This document shows, one piece after another, positions 8,855-18,167 of a stretch of DNA of 64,000 nt (its first letter is position 1; every line of letters begins with the position of its first letter). Position numbers and translations under genes: made by a program. Source of the DNA: Halalkalibacter suaedae. Its GTDB lineage: Bacteria; Bacillota; Bacilli; Bacillales; Bacillaceae_D. The DNA lies in assembly GCF_017939705.1 (NCBI RefSeq), contig NZ_JAGKSQ010000004.1, forward strand, positions 186,001-250,000, given 5' to 3'. The notes beneath the pieces were generated by a model. That model worked only from the letters and a program-made list of their open reading frames with translations. It was not told where the DNA came from and did not search any database.

Positions 8855-9562
8855 ATGAAAGATAGAGTGAAGAACATCTTTAATCAACTTGCGAGCGTTT
8901 ATGAGAATACGGTCGATACAGCGAGCTTGTATAATAGTGAATATGAAAGACCTTCCATGTTAGACCAGATACCACAAGACTTGCAGAATATGAATGTTCT
9001 TGATGCGGGCTGTGCGGCTGGATGGTATACTCATCAATTAGTTATGCGAGGAGCTAATGTCGTTGCAACCGATCTTAGTCCCGAAATGGTTAGTTCCTCT
9101 AAAAGGCGAGTGGGTGAAAAGGCTACTATCCTCTGTTTAGATTTAGAAGAGAAACTACCATTTGAAGATAACTCATTTGATTACATTATAAGTTCATTAA
9201 CCCTCCATTACATACAGGACTGGAGCAATACCTTCAGTGAATTTAAAAGGATTTTAAAGCCAAACGGAATCTTACTGTTCTCAATCCACCACCCATTTTC
9301 AGATATAAAACTACTTCAGGATTACAACTATTTTATGACTGAATTAATTATTGATAAATGGAATAAAGAAGGGAGATCTTATGAAGTCCCCTTTTACAGA
9401 AGACCTCTTCACTCAATACTAAACGAAACATTAAAATGGTTCTCTCTCGAAAAAGTAATCGAACCACAACCCACAGCAAAATTTAAAACACAAGCACCAG
9501 AAAAATACGAAATACTTATGAACAGTCCTCAGTTTCTTATTATCAAAGCAGTTGTGAAGTAA
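8855..9562 (+). CDS. Class I SAM-dependent methyltransferase
   Basis: 235 residues. NVLDAGCAAGWYTHQLVMRG is motif I, VVATDLSPEMVSSSKRRV the ribose-binding acidic loop, and LPFEDNSFDYIISSLTLHYI motif II. KRILKPNGILLFSIHHP completes the fold. It is close to UbiE/Tam-like small-molecule methyltransferases. ATG 8855 follows GAGGTGAAGG. It is unrelated in detail to the methyltransferase at 7164. The substrate is unknown. Confidence 0.9.
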   Translation: MKDRVKNIFNQLASVYENTVDTASLYNSEYERPSMLDQIPQDLQNMNVLDAGCAAGWYTHQLVMRGANVVATDLSPEMVSSSKRRVGEKATILCLDLEEKLPFEDNSFDYIISSLTLHYIQDWSNTFSEFKRILKPNGILLFSIHHPFSDIKLLQDYNYFMTELIIDKWNKEGRSYEVPFYRRPLHSILNETLKWFSLEKVIEPQPTAKFKTQAPEKYEILMNSPQFLIIKAVVK

Positions 9563-9599
9563 TATCTAAAAAGGTTTTTTAAATCAGTTCAATTCGAAT

Positions 9600-9880
9600 G
9601 GGCTCAGTTATATCAAAAGTGGTTAACTAAAATTCTTTGAACATAACTTAGCAGATGAAATATACGAAGACTCCTGTGAAGGACACACTAGCCAAAGGTG
9701 ACGACAGTACTGGTAGAGCAGAGAAATCCTATCCACTCTCAACAAAGCGGACGGGATGGGCGGGCCGACTCCTGCAGGATGAAAGGGCAGGTTGAAATCC
9801 ACCGGCGTAGCCGGTTAGTTCAACGCCCGCCTGCGGAAAGCGTGCCCCCATCCCGGTAGCGTATTCGAAGCGACTTTTCC
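9600..9880 (-). repeat. Nested/mosaic dispersed repeat
   Basis: Left part (9600-9710) is the flank and one end of the MITE-like element in reverse (GCAGATGAAATATACGAAGA, CTAGCCAAAGGTGACGA). A GC-rich segment at about 9750-9870 is a different fold-back repeat (GACTCCTGCAGGATGAAAGG, CCACCGGCGTAGCCGG, CCTGCGGAAAGCGTGCCCCC). The second appears to have replaced the other half of the first. G+C is clearly above that of the neighbours. Confidence 0.7.
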
Positions 9881-9922
9881 GGCCACTTTCTTTAAATACA
9901 AATACACCATCCTAAGTTTCCA

Positions 9923-11167
9923 TCATCCCTCAATCAAATGATGCTGTTCTCGATACTGCTTTGGAGTGACCCCTACATACTTTTTAAAGACTTTAGTAAA
10001 ATGACTTTGGTCCGAGAAATTTAATAATGACCATATTTCCGAAATTGGAGTTTCGCTGTAGGACAGTAGCCGTTTTGATTCGTCTACTCTAGCCTGTTGG
10101 ATGTATTCGCTTATTGTCGTACCTACCTCTTTTTTAAATAGAGTAGAGAGGTACTTTGGACTTACACCAATAAGTTCTGCTAATTGATCAAGAGTAATTT
10201 CTTCATAAAGATGTTGATAAATATAATTGATACAGACCGTAATTCTTTTTGTATACTTCTCATTTTTTATTTGCTTTACTTTATTAGTAAATGTGAACAA
10301 TACTTCTCCTGCCAGACTTCTTACTTCATCAATCGTATTCAGGTCCTCTAGTCGTTGGATGAAAGTATCACTTAAAGTAAATGCAATCTCAGGGTGTAAT
10401 CCTCCTTCTAAGGCTGCTCTGGTCACCAACGTGGTCATAATGATAATTTGATTTTTTCTTGAACGGATAAAACTCGACTTCGATAACAATCCTGCTTGTT
10501 CTTCCTCTGCTATTTTGAAAAAGTTCTTTAGGTCTTCTACTCTACCTTCCCTAACAATATCTAATTGTAATTTTTCAGTATGTGGATCATGATGCTGGAC
10601 TCCATTTTGTAAGTTTTTGGAAACGGCAAGATTTGGTTTTTCCTTCTTTTCGAGTGCTTGAAAAAATGGCTTATTATTGTTTTTCACTGTTTCGAGAGAG
10701 AGTAATTCTTGATTTAAAATGTAGTATGCTGTCACTGATATCGTTAATAACCTATCACGTTTTAAGATAGGTAGACTTCTATAATAATGAAGCATTTGAT
10801 CACGTAATTTAAAACTTCGATAATCAATTAGCAAACTATAAATTTTCTCATCAGACAAATGAAAGGGAACAGCTGGACCAATTAAAGCTGTCCCTATGAA
10901 GGATTTGTCGGAGAAAACACTAATACATAGATAATTCTCGAATAGAGCGGTTTTTCTCAATACAGGATAACGGTGTGCTTCTCCTGGGACGAACTTAAGC
11001 TCATTGAATAAATTTTGTTTCTCATTTTCATATAAAGGGTTTATTCCATGTCCATTTAAATATTCAAATAAGACATCCCCAGTCGGACTAACAAAAAAGG
11101 TCAATAGGTCAAAACTTTCAGAAATTAGATTGCATAACTCTTGAATTGAATGCTTCTTAAGTTCCAC
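9923..11167 (-). CDS. AraC-family regulator of the GH3 locus
   Basis: 414 residues read leftward from GTG 11167 with AGAGGTG upstream. The long N-terminal sensor half is unlike the cupin of the 1601 regulator. The last 100 residues are a canonical AraC domain: ITLDQLAELIGVSPKYLSTL, then SDQSHFTKVFKKYVGVTPKQ. Its gene diverges from the GH3 glycosidase genes across a 207-base gap with operator-like sequences, so it most likely activates them in response to a beta-glucoside or other plant glycan breakdown product. That role is inferred from position. Confidence 0.88.
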   Translation of the reverse strand: MELKKHSIQELCNLISESFDLLTFFVSPTGDVLFEYLNGHGINPLYENEKQNLFNELKFVPGEAHRYPVLRKTALFENYLCISVFSDKSFIGTALIGPAVPFHLSDEKIYSLLIDYRSFKLRDQMLHYYRSLPILKRDRLLTISVTAYYILNQELLSLETVKNNNKPFFQALEKKEKPNLAVSKNLQNGVQHHDPHTEKLQLDIVREGRVEDLKNFFKIAEEEQAGLLSKSSFIRSRKNQIIIMTTLVTRAALEGGLHPEIAFTLSDTFIQRLEDLNTIDEVRSLAGEVLFTFTNKVKQIKNEKYTKRITVCINYIYQHLYEEITLDQLAELIGVSPKYLSTLFKKEVGTTISEYIQQARVDESKRLLSYSETPISEIWSLLNFSDQSHFTKVFKKYVGVTPKQYREQHHLIEG

Positions 11168-11220
11168 TAATTACAACACCTCTAAGTCTAATAATAAACA
11201 TGGTAATTTAATACATGTAC

Positions 11221-11318
11221 CTAGGTTCTAAAAATAATACCTAGATACCATATCTGATCTAGATGTAGTGATAGTATAAATGACGAAGTACGATAATTCA
11301 AATTGCAAACGCTTTACA
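11221..11318. promoter_or_regulatory. Divergent control region with dyad and cre-like site
   Basis: CTAGGT (11221-11226) and ACCTAG (11239-11244) are inverted arms, a candidate AraC-protein site. TTGCAAACGCTTTACA (11303-11318) resembles a cre but needs one extra base to fit the consensus. Both lie between the divergent regulator and glycosidase genes. Confidence 0.4.
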
Positions 11319-11374
11319 ATATTCTGATCTGACTGAGTTATCGACTTTGTAGTGAATATTGAGGGGGAAAGATA

Positions 11375-14086
11375 ATGGAAACGAACGGGAAAGCAAGAAT
11401 GAGTAAGAAGAAAAAAATAACACTCATTTCTCTTAGTTCAATCGCAGTTTTATTTATAGGTGTGTTGATTTACGGATTTGTCATCACGTCTTCAGGTTAT
11501 TGGTTATTAGCCAAATTCCAACCAGATACAGAGGAACAGCAATTATCCTATACATCTGCCGTTGAGACAATCGAGAAGATAACGGATGAGGCCTTTGTTT
11601 TGATGCAAAATACAGATGATTTTCTACCAATAGAAACATCAGCAGAAGAGAAAGCAAAAATCAACGTATTTGGTACTAGATCTGTTGTTACTTTATTTAA
11701 CTCGGGTGGTTCTACAGCAACTGATGTTACTAACGCAGTTAAATTGGAAGATGCACTTCAAAGCGAAGTTGGGAATTTTGAATTAAATCAAGATCTGTTA
11801 CATCTTCATTACAACTTCTATAAAACTGGTAAAGTGTCCATTGATGAAACAGCTGCACCTAAGAATAGAAGTGATTCTGAAATCTTAGGTGAGGAAACTA
11901 ATCTTATTCTTCCTGAAGTACCTACGAGCGCATATGAAGATAACTCGTTATATAGTGATGGGAAAACGATCTTAGAACATGCACAAGATTTTTCGGATAC
12001 TGCTCTAGTTGTTGTCGGTCGTGGTGGCGGAGAAATGGTTGACTTAAGTGCCACTGATCTTCAATTAACTGAAGAAGAAGCTGAAATGATTGATGTAGTT
12101 AGTACAAATTTTGAAAACGTTATTTTAGTTGTAAACTCAGTTAATGTGATGCAACTTGATTTCTTAGATGATTATCCTGCAATTAAAAGTGTTGTATGGA
12201 TGGGATTCCCTGGAGAATCTGGTACAAAGTCATTAGCTAGAATATTAAACGGAACGGTAAATCCTTCTGGACGTTTAGTAGATACTTGGGTGTCAGATAT
12301 GATGAGTATCCCAGCTGCTAATAATTACAAAGAAATTGACTCAGAGGGTAACTGGACAGGGTCTAACCACTACGAGAATGCACCAGAAGAACAAGGATAC
12401 TTTGTTCAATATAATGAGGGGATCTACGTAGGGTACAAGTATTTCGAAACACGTCATGCAACTGATGAAGCATACAATTATGAGGAAGAAGTATTGTTCC
12501 CATTTGGTCATGGTCTAAGTTACACTACGTTTGAAAAAGAGATAGTGGAAATGAATATTGAAGAAGACGAGGTAAATCTTCGTGTAGCTGTTAAGAATAA
12601 TGGTGACGTTCCAGGTAAGGAAGTCATTCAAATCTATTACAATCCACCATATACAGGTGCAATTGAAAAATCAGCTGTCAACCTAGTTAATTTCGATAAA
12701 ACGAACGAAATTCAACCTGGAGATACCGAAATATATACGGTTTCTTTTGATATAGAGGATATGGCTTCGTATGATTATGAAACCAACAAAGCGTATGTTC
12801 TTGAAAAAGGTGATTATGAGTTAATGCTGATGGATGATTCTCATACAGAACTTGATTCAGAAATATACACGTTAAATGAAGACATTATATTCAATGAAGA
12901 AAATGATGGTAGTCGTTCAACTGATGTTCAAGTTGCAACAAATCAATTTGAGGATGCACATCATATTGATGATTATCTGACTAGAGAGTGGGATGAAACA
13001 AGTCGAGCATTTACGGGTCCCGAAGAGGCTGATTTCACAGCAACGGAGGAAATCCTTGATGCACTAACGTACGAAGTGCCCACTGATGAGCAATTAGGGC
13101 TCAATGCTGATGATATGCCGGCACATAGTCAAGAACTTGAGAAGTCAATTATGCTTTCAGAGATGGCAGATGTCCCTTATGATGATCCGAAATGGGATGA
13201 GTTTGTTTCCCAATTAACACTTGAAGAACTAACAAATGTGAGTGGAACTGGTGCATATCAATTACTTGAGATTGAAAGACTTGGTGTTCCTAAAACATTA
13301 CAGCCTGATGGAACGATGGCAATCGCATCTAATATCTACTCAGGTCCAATCATGGGAACTGAAGGTGTCGGTGTAACATACCCTGCACCAGCAATGATCG
13401 CAGCTACGTGGAATCCTGATGCTGGTTACTTAATGGGTGAAAGTGTTGGAAACGAGGCACAGGCATTCGGCTACAGTGGTTGGTTTGCGCCTGCTATGAA
13501 TATTCATCGTACACCTTTTAATGGACGTAACTTTGAGTATTACAGTGAAGATGGAGTATTATCCGGAAAAATTGCTGCACAAGTCGTAAAAGGAGCGAGA
13601 GATAAAGGTGTCATTACCTACATGAAACACTTTGCTCTAAACGAACGTGAAGATGGTACTCGCTCGTCACTATTTACTTGGTCTAATGAACAAGCCATTC
13701 GTGAGATCTATCTAAAACCATTTGAATTGGCAGTAAAAGAAGGTGGGACTCTTGGTGCTATGTCTTCCTTCAACTATATTGGATTAACTTGGGCTGGTGG
13801 CCATGATGGTCTTCTTAATCAAGTGCTTAGAAATGAGTGGGGCTTTGAAGGGCTAGTAATCACAGATGCTCACATGTACCCACACATGGATCCAATGCAA
13901 ATGCTATATAACGGTGGAGATGTTTCTCTAGATGTAATGGCAATATGGAGTGGTGGAGATGGTAACAACAAAGTTTGGTTGGCTGCGGCACAAGACCCGG
14001 CTACTCAAGTAAATACAGTTACTAATCTACAAAGAGCAAGCAAAAACGTTCTCTATGCCGTTTCTCGTACTTGGAAAACGGAGTAG
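11375..14086 (+). CDS. Membrane-anchored GH3 glycosidase with permuted domain order
   Basis: 903 residues. One membrane segment (about residues 14-38, LISLSSIAVLFIGVLIYGFV) points to a surface-anchored enzyme. The order is reversed relative to most GH3: the C-terminal alpha/beta sandwich domain comes first (VILVVNSVNVMQLDF, GFPGESGTKSLARILNGTVN, LFPFGHGLSYTTF), then a fibronectin-III-like domain (about 385-490), then the TIM-barrel domain (from about 590). That barrel carries GRNFEYYSEDGVLSGK, the KH motif in YMKHFALNERE, and nucleophile Asp831 in GLVITDAHMYP. Permuted GH3 enzymes are known in ruminal clostridia, so the layout is not a misassembly. It probably cleaves beta-glucosides outside the membrane. 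A terminator hairpin follows. Confidence 0.9.
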   Translation: METNGKARMSKKKKITLISLSSIAVLFIGVLIYGFVITSSGYWLLAKFQPDTEEQQLSYTSAVETIEKITDEAFVLMQNTDDFLPIETSAEEKAKINVFGTRSVVTLFNSGGSTATDVTNAVKLEDALQSEVGNFELNQDLLHLHYNFYKTGKVSIDETAAPKNRSDSEILGEETNLILPEVPTSAYEDNSLYSDGKTILEHAQDFSDTALVVVGRGGGEMVDLSATDLQLTEEEAEMIDVVSTNFENVILVVNSVNVMQLDFLDDYPAIKSVVWMGFPGESGTKSLARILNGTVNPSGRLVDTWVSDMMSIPAANNYKEIDSEGNWTGSNHYENAPEEQGYFVQYNEGIYVGYKYFETRHATDEAYNYEEEVLFPFGHGLSYTTFEKEIVEMNIEEDEVNLRVAVKNNGDVPGKEVIQIYYNPPYTGAIEKSAVNLVNFDKTNEIQPGDTEIYTVSFDIEDMASYDYETNKAYVLEKGDYELMLMDDSHTELDSEIYTLNEDIIFNEENDGSRSTDVQVATNQFEDAHHIDDYLTREWDETSRAFTGPEEADFTATEEILDALTYEVPTDEQLGLNADDMPAHSQELEKSIMLSEMADVPYDDPKWDEFVSQLTLEELTNVSGTGAYQLLEIERLGVPKTLQPDGTMAIASNIYSGPIMGTEGVGVTYPAPAMIAATWNPDAGYLMGESVGNEAQAFGYSGWFAPAMNIHRTPFNGRNFEYYSEDGVLSGKIAAQVVKGARDKGVITYMKHFALNEREDGTRSSLFTWSNEQAIREIYLKPFELAVKEGGTLGAMSSFNYIGLTWAGGHDGLLNQVLRNEWGFEGLVITDAHMYPHMDPMQMLYNGGDVSLDVMAIWSGGDGNNKVWLAAAQDPATQVNTVTNLQRASKNVLYAVSRTWKTE

Positions 14087-14106
14087 AGCTTATAACGAAA
14101 AGAGGT

Positions 14107-14135
14107 TCGGCGGTGCTTTTTGTACCGCCGAGTTT
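14107..14135 (+). terminator. Hairpin after first GH3 gene
   Basis: TCGGCGGT pairs with ACCGCCGA around a nine-base loop (14107-14131), followed by GTTTCATTT. The T tract is weak, so partial read-through into the second GH3 gene is likely, giving unequal expression within one operon. Confidence 0.65.
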
Positions 14136-14197
14136 CATTTAATTAGGAACCATTCATATATTGGCTTTTAGATAATGGAACTCAGTAGGGGTGAAGA

Positions 14198-16636
14198 ATG
14201 ATGAAGTATAGAGACTTAATAGAGAAAATGACGTTAGAAGAGAAGGCATCGTTAATGTCAGGGAAAGACTTCTGGCAAACGATGGACATCGAACGGCTTG
14301 GAATTAACAGCATGTTTTTAGCAGATGGACCACATGGTATAAGAAAGCAGGCTGAAGCGGCTGACCATCTAGGTTTGAATGAAAGTCTTCCTGCTACATG
14401 CTTTCCGACTGCTGCAACGATAGCAAATAGTTGGAATGAACAATTAGGACAAACAATTGGAGATTACCTTGGTCAAGAGGCTGTTTCACAGCAAGTGAAT
14501 GTTTTACTAGGACCTGGTATCAACATGAAACGAAACCCGTTGTGTGGGCGGAATTTTGAGTATTTTAGTGAAGATCCATATCTAGCAGGAAAGATGGCAG
14601 CTAGTTATATTAAAGGCATCCAATCACATGGCATTTCCGCTTGTGTGAAGCATTTTGCTGTAAATAATCAAGAAGAGCGCAGAATGTCAATTGATACGAT
14701 TGTTGACGAAAGAACGCTTCGAGAAATCTATTTAACTGCATTTGAAATTGCCATTAAAGAAGGTAAAACGAAGACAGTTATGTCTGCTTATAATATGCTG
14801 AATGGCGCCTATACAAATGAAAACATCCATTTGATGAGAGAGATACTACGAGATGAATGGGGATATGAAGGGGTAGTCGTTACTGACTGGGGTGGAAGCA
14901 ATGATCGCGTAGCGGGTCTAATTGCAGGTAATGAACTAGAAATGCCGACAACTTCAGGAGAGACGAATCAAGAAATTATCCAAGCAATTAAGGCTGGGAA
15001 AATTGAAGAAGAGCTTCTAGATGAAAATGTTGATAGATTACTAGATCTTATTTTTACAACAGAAGTGGTTTTCAAGGAGCCTTCTATCGACTTTGACTTT
15101 GATTTAGAAAAACATCATATGCTAGCACAAAAGGCTGCCGAGGAATCGATTGTACTACTGAAAAACGAGGACAACATCCTACCTCTTAAGAAAGGTGTAA
15201 AAGTTGCTACTATCGGAGACTTTGCACAAAAAGCTCGTTACCAAGGGGCTGGGTCCTCAATCGTAAATCCTACGAAACTAGATAATACATTGGATGAACT
15301 AGAAAGATCTGAATTTGTTAACATCGGCTTTGAACCTGGATTTGAACGGTATGGTAAGAAGAATCAAAGTAAAGTAGATCAGGCATGTGTATTAGCAAAG
15401 AAGGCTGATGTTGTTCTTTTGTATATTGGTCTTGATGAAGTAACAGAAGCAGAAGGTTTAGATCGTTCAAGTATGAGTATTCCTGAAAACCAAGTGGAGT
15501 TATTACATGCACTGTATGAGGTAAACGAAAATATTGTTGTCGTTCTTTCTTGCGGTTCTGTCGTTGAAATGCCATGGATTAATAAAGTAAAAGGATTAGT
15601 ACATGGTTACTTGTCTGGTCAGGCTGGTGCCAAAGCTATTTTAAGAGTTCTTTCTGGAGAGGTGAACCCTTCTGGAAAGCTGGCAGAAACGTACCCAATC
15701 CATTACGCGGATACACCATCCTACCATCAGTTTCCAGGTAAGGAAGTAAGTGTGGAATATCGAGAAGGTATTTTTATTGGCTACCGTTATTACGATACAG
15801 CAAATAAAGAAGTGTTATTTCCATTCGGTTACGGACTAAGCTACACCACCTTTAAGTACGATACGATCAATATCAACAAGGATGGTGTAACCTTCACGAT
15901 TACAAATACTGGTCATGTAGTGGGGATGGAGGCTGCTCAGCTCTACATTGGCTGCAAATCCGATAAAATATGGCGAGCGAAAAAAGAACTAAAAGGATTT
16001 ACAAAAGTCTTTCTGAAACCAGGTGAGACAAAGACAGTAACCATTCCTTTTGATGATAAAGCATTCCGTTACTTTAATGTAAAGACAAATAAATGGGAAA
16101 TAGAAGAAGCTGATTACTCAATCATGATTGGTGCATCAAGTTCTGATATCCGATTAGAGAGTAGCCTCTTTGTCGAAGGTACAAATGCTCCAATTCCTTA
16201 CGAAAACAATAAGCTACCATCCTATTATTCTGGTCAAGCTCACCAAATAAGTGTAGAAGAATTTGAAAATCTACTTGGCTATAGAGTTCCTGTTTCTACT
16301 TGGGATCGTACAAAGCCACTTGGGTATAATGATACGATTGCCCAGTGTCAGTATGCAAAAGGAGCTCTTGCTAGATTTGCTTTTAAACTAATGACCTTCT
16401 CTCATTGGTTCCTGAGAAAAATAGGAAAGAGAGAAACAGCGAACCTAATTATGATGTCTGTCTACCATATGCCATTCCGTGGCATTGCACGAATGACAGG
16501 AGGCATTATCAATATGCCAATGCTAGACGGTATTTTAATGATTGTGAATGGCAAGTTCTTTAAAGGCTTAAATCATGTGATTAAAGAACGAAAAAAGCTT
16601 AGAAAGGTCGCTAAGAGAAAGGTGGCATTAGATTAA
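14198..16636 (+). CDS. GH3 beta-glucosidase-type glycosidase
   Basis: 812 residues, no signal peptide, conventional order: TIM barrel first (FLADGPHGIRKQ, GRNFEYFSEDPYLAGKMAAS, CVKHFAVNNQE; nucleophile Asp230 in GVVVTDWGGSNDR), then the sandwich domain (EESIVLLKNEDNILPL, FGYGLSYTTF) and a fibronectin-III-like domain. About 90 extra C-terminal residues form basic, hydrophobic helices (LIMMSVYHMPFRGIARM) not needed for GH3 catalysis and perhaps membrane-associated. ATG 14198 (or 14201) follows AGGGGTGA. With the anchored paralogue upstream it suggests staged breakdown of one glycan, part outside and part inside the cell. Exact linkage specificity is uncertain. Confidence 0.92.
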   Translation: MMKYRDLIEKMTLEEKASLMSGKDFWQTMDIERLGINSMFLADGPHGIRKQAEAADHLGLNESLPATCFPTAATIANSWNEQLGQTIGDYLGQEAVSQQVNVLLGPGINMKRNPLCGRNFEYFSEDPYLAGKMAASYIKGIQSHGISACVKHFAVNNQEERRMSIDTIVDERTLREIYLTAFEIAIKEGKTKTVMSAYNMLNGAYTNENIHLMREILRDEWGYEGVVVTDWGGSNDRVAGLIAGNELEMPTTSGETNQEIIQAIKAGKIEEELLDENVDRLLDLIFTTEVVFKEPSIDFDFDLEKHHMLAQKAAEESIVLLKNEDNILPLKKGVKVATIGDFAQKARYQGAGSSIVNPTKLDNTLDELERSEFVNIGFEPGFERYGKKNQSKVDQACVLAKKADVVLLYIGLDEVTEAEGLDRSSMSIPENQVELLHALYEVNENIVVVLSCGSVVEMPWINKVKGLVHGYLSGQAGAKAILRVLSGEVNPSGKLAETYPIHYADTPSYHQFPGKEVSVEYREGIFIGYRYYDTANKEVLFPFGYGLSYTTFKYDTININKDGVTFTITNTGHVVGMEAAQLYIGCKSDKIWRAKKELKGFTKVFLKPGETKTVTIPFDDKAFRYFNVKTNKWEIEEADYSIMIGASSSDIRLESSLFVEGTNAPIPYENNKLPSYYSGQAHQISVEEFENLLGYRVPVSTWDRTKPLGYNDTIAQCQYAKGALARFAFKLMTFSHWFLRKIGKRETANLIMMSVYHMPFRGIARMTGGIINMPMLDGILMIVNGKFFKGLNHVIKERKKLRKVAKRKVALD

Positions 16637-16656
16637 GCACACAGAGGTGAATAAAA

Positions 16657-17283
16657 ATGGAAAATCAAAAGGAAAAGTCGATTGCTTCCGGACCTATAGG
16701 GTATTGGAAGAGATATAAGGAAAAGCATCCAAATACTGCTCAATTCTTAGTGTTCTTCATGCTAAGTAATGGAATAACGGTTTTACAGCTTGTGTTAATG
16801 CCGGTGTTTAAGGGGATATTCGCACAAACATCTTTAGTGACGACAAGCTTTCAAGTCTTACAGTTTGGTCAGAATTTCGATGGGAGTCCTTACTACGTTT
16901 TTGATTATGCAGCAGGGGCACTTTCTGCTGGTGGTGGTGGAGGATTAGCTTATTTTCTGGCAGTTCAAATTACGATAGCTATTGCTCAAACTGTTAATTT
17001 CTTTGCACAACGAAGCATCACATTCAAATCAAACAGCAACATCTGGAAGGCAGCTTTCTGGTATGTTATAGCCTATATTATTATCACTATAGGTGCAGCG
17101 GCGGCTCAAGGATTCTACAAAACCCCAATCTATGATCTACTTATGAACACATGGGGAATGGGTGCTGTAGGTGAAACAACAGCAGATATCATTACAATGA
17201 TCATTAATAGTGCAATTTCATTCTGGGTATTCTATCCGATATTTAAGATTATTTTCAAACAGGAGAATACACAGGAAACGTAA
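16657..17283 (+). CDS. GtrA-like polytopic membrane protein
   Basis: 208 residues with four or so membrane segments (FLVFFMLSNGITVLQLVLMP; the AYFLAVQITIAIAQTVNFFA region; FWYVIAYIIITIGAAAAQGF; ITMIINSAISFWVFYPIF). VNFFAQRSITFKSN resembles the GtrA family, whose members flip or help transfer lipid-linked sugars. It starts 20 bases after the GH3 gene with AGAGGTGA, so it belongs to the same operon. A role linked to sugar handling is inferred from family and position; it may instead partner the unusual GH3 C-terminal tail. Confidence 0.7.
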   Translation: MENQKEKSIASGPIGYWKRYKEKHPNTAQFLVFFMLSNGITVLQLVLMPVFKGIFAQTSLVTTSFQVLQFGQNFDGSPYYVFDYAAGALSAGGGGGLAYFLAVQITIAIAQTVNFFAQRSITFKSNSNIWKAAFWYVIAYIIITIGAAAAQGFYKTPIYDLLMNTWGMGAVGETTADIITMIINSAISFWVFYPIFKIIFKQENTQET

Positions 17284-17339
17284 TGATTTATTATAAGACT
17301 AGGATATAAGCCGAAACGTGGTCAGACCGTTACTGAAAT

Positions 17340-17470
17340 TTGGAATAGTTGATCCACATTACGCTATGCCTGTGGGGTCTCAGCTTTGGCTTTTGCAAAG
17401 GGTCACTGAAAAAGGTGTGTCGTTTTCACCTTTCTTCAGTGGCCTTTAAGTAATGAGTGAAACCGTTACA
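17340..17470 (+). repeat. Repeat fragment plus long hairpin repeat
   Basis: CGCTATGCCTGTGGGGTCTC is an inner fragment of the MITE-like element (17363 onward). It joins CACTGAAAAAGGTG and CACCTTTCTTCAGTG, a long hairpin that can serve as terminator for the GH3 operon. The hairpin and the following GCCTTTAAGTAATGAGTG recur at 46385-46440. Confidence 0.65.
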
Positions 17471-17559
17471 TTATTCTAAGCCTGCTCATAGTAGGCTTGC
17501 AATGTGCGGAGCCATTGTTGCTTCTTTGAATCACGAGGTTTAGATCCCTAAAGGTTGCT

Positions 17560-17765
17560 TACGGACATTTGTTCCGCTAATCATAGGAAAAAACGAAAAA
17601 TCGTATAGTAACGGACATTTAATCCGTTATTCAGTGTTATGAGTGTCATTTCTTTAAGATTTATATGAAATAACGGATCAAATGTCCGTAAACAAGAAAA
17701 GAAAGCAAATTATTGCGATTTAAGGGATTATATGTCCGTATAGAATTCTATAGCATCAAATCTGC
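17560..17765. repeat. Four-motif TTCCGYTAA-class intergenic repeat, variant A
   Basis: Two copies reading GGACATTTGTTCCGCTAAT and GGACATTTAATCCGTTAT are followed by two inverted copies, ATAACGGATCAAATGTCCGT and GATTATATGTCCGTA. The arrangement is palindromic overall with AT-rich spacers. Related loci are 21295-21480 and 57418-57600, which use GGATC in place of GGACATTT. The rest of the 17284-18167 gap has no recognised gene. Confidence 0.7.
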
Positions 17766-18076
17766 TAAAATTAGCTTATTCAGAAATTAACCACTATAAT
17801 TATGTACACCCTCAAAACGTTTAAAACAATACGAATCGATATGAACTTCTAACCAAAATATAAAATAGTCTTTATTAGTTTGGTGATAATTGGTAATATG
17901 ATATCAGAGATGTTTAGGAAAGGGGAATCTAGACTACATATGTGGATTACTTGGTAATGATTTGTTAATTAGATAGAGAGACGACAGCGATTCCTTATGG
18001 TTAAGGATACGTTTATTTTGTCTATCTTAAATCATTCAAGGGATTCATGGTGTGGACAATTCTATTCCCATTACCA

Positions 18077-18105
18077 AGCAGATACCTTTGTCTATCTGCT
18101 TTTTA
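18077..18105 (+). terminator. Rho-independent terminator
   Basis: AGCAGATA and TATCTGCT form an 8-bp stem followed by TTTT. It lies 60 bases before the phosphotransferase gene. No coding sequence ends just upstream, so either a short RNA or distant read-through is stopped here. Confidence 0.7.
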
Positions 18106-18167
18106 TTATGGGAAAATATCATCTCTATTGACACAGTCATAGTGTCCCTAATTATGGGGGGATTTTA

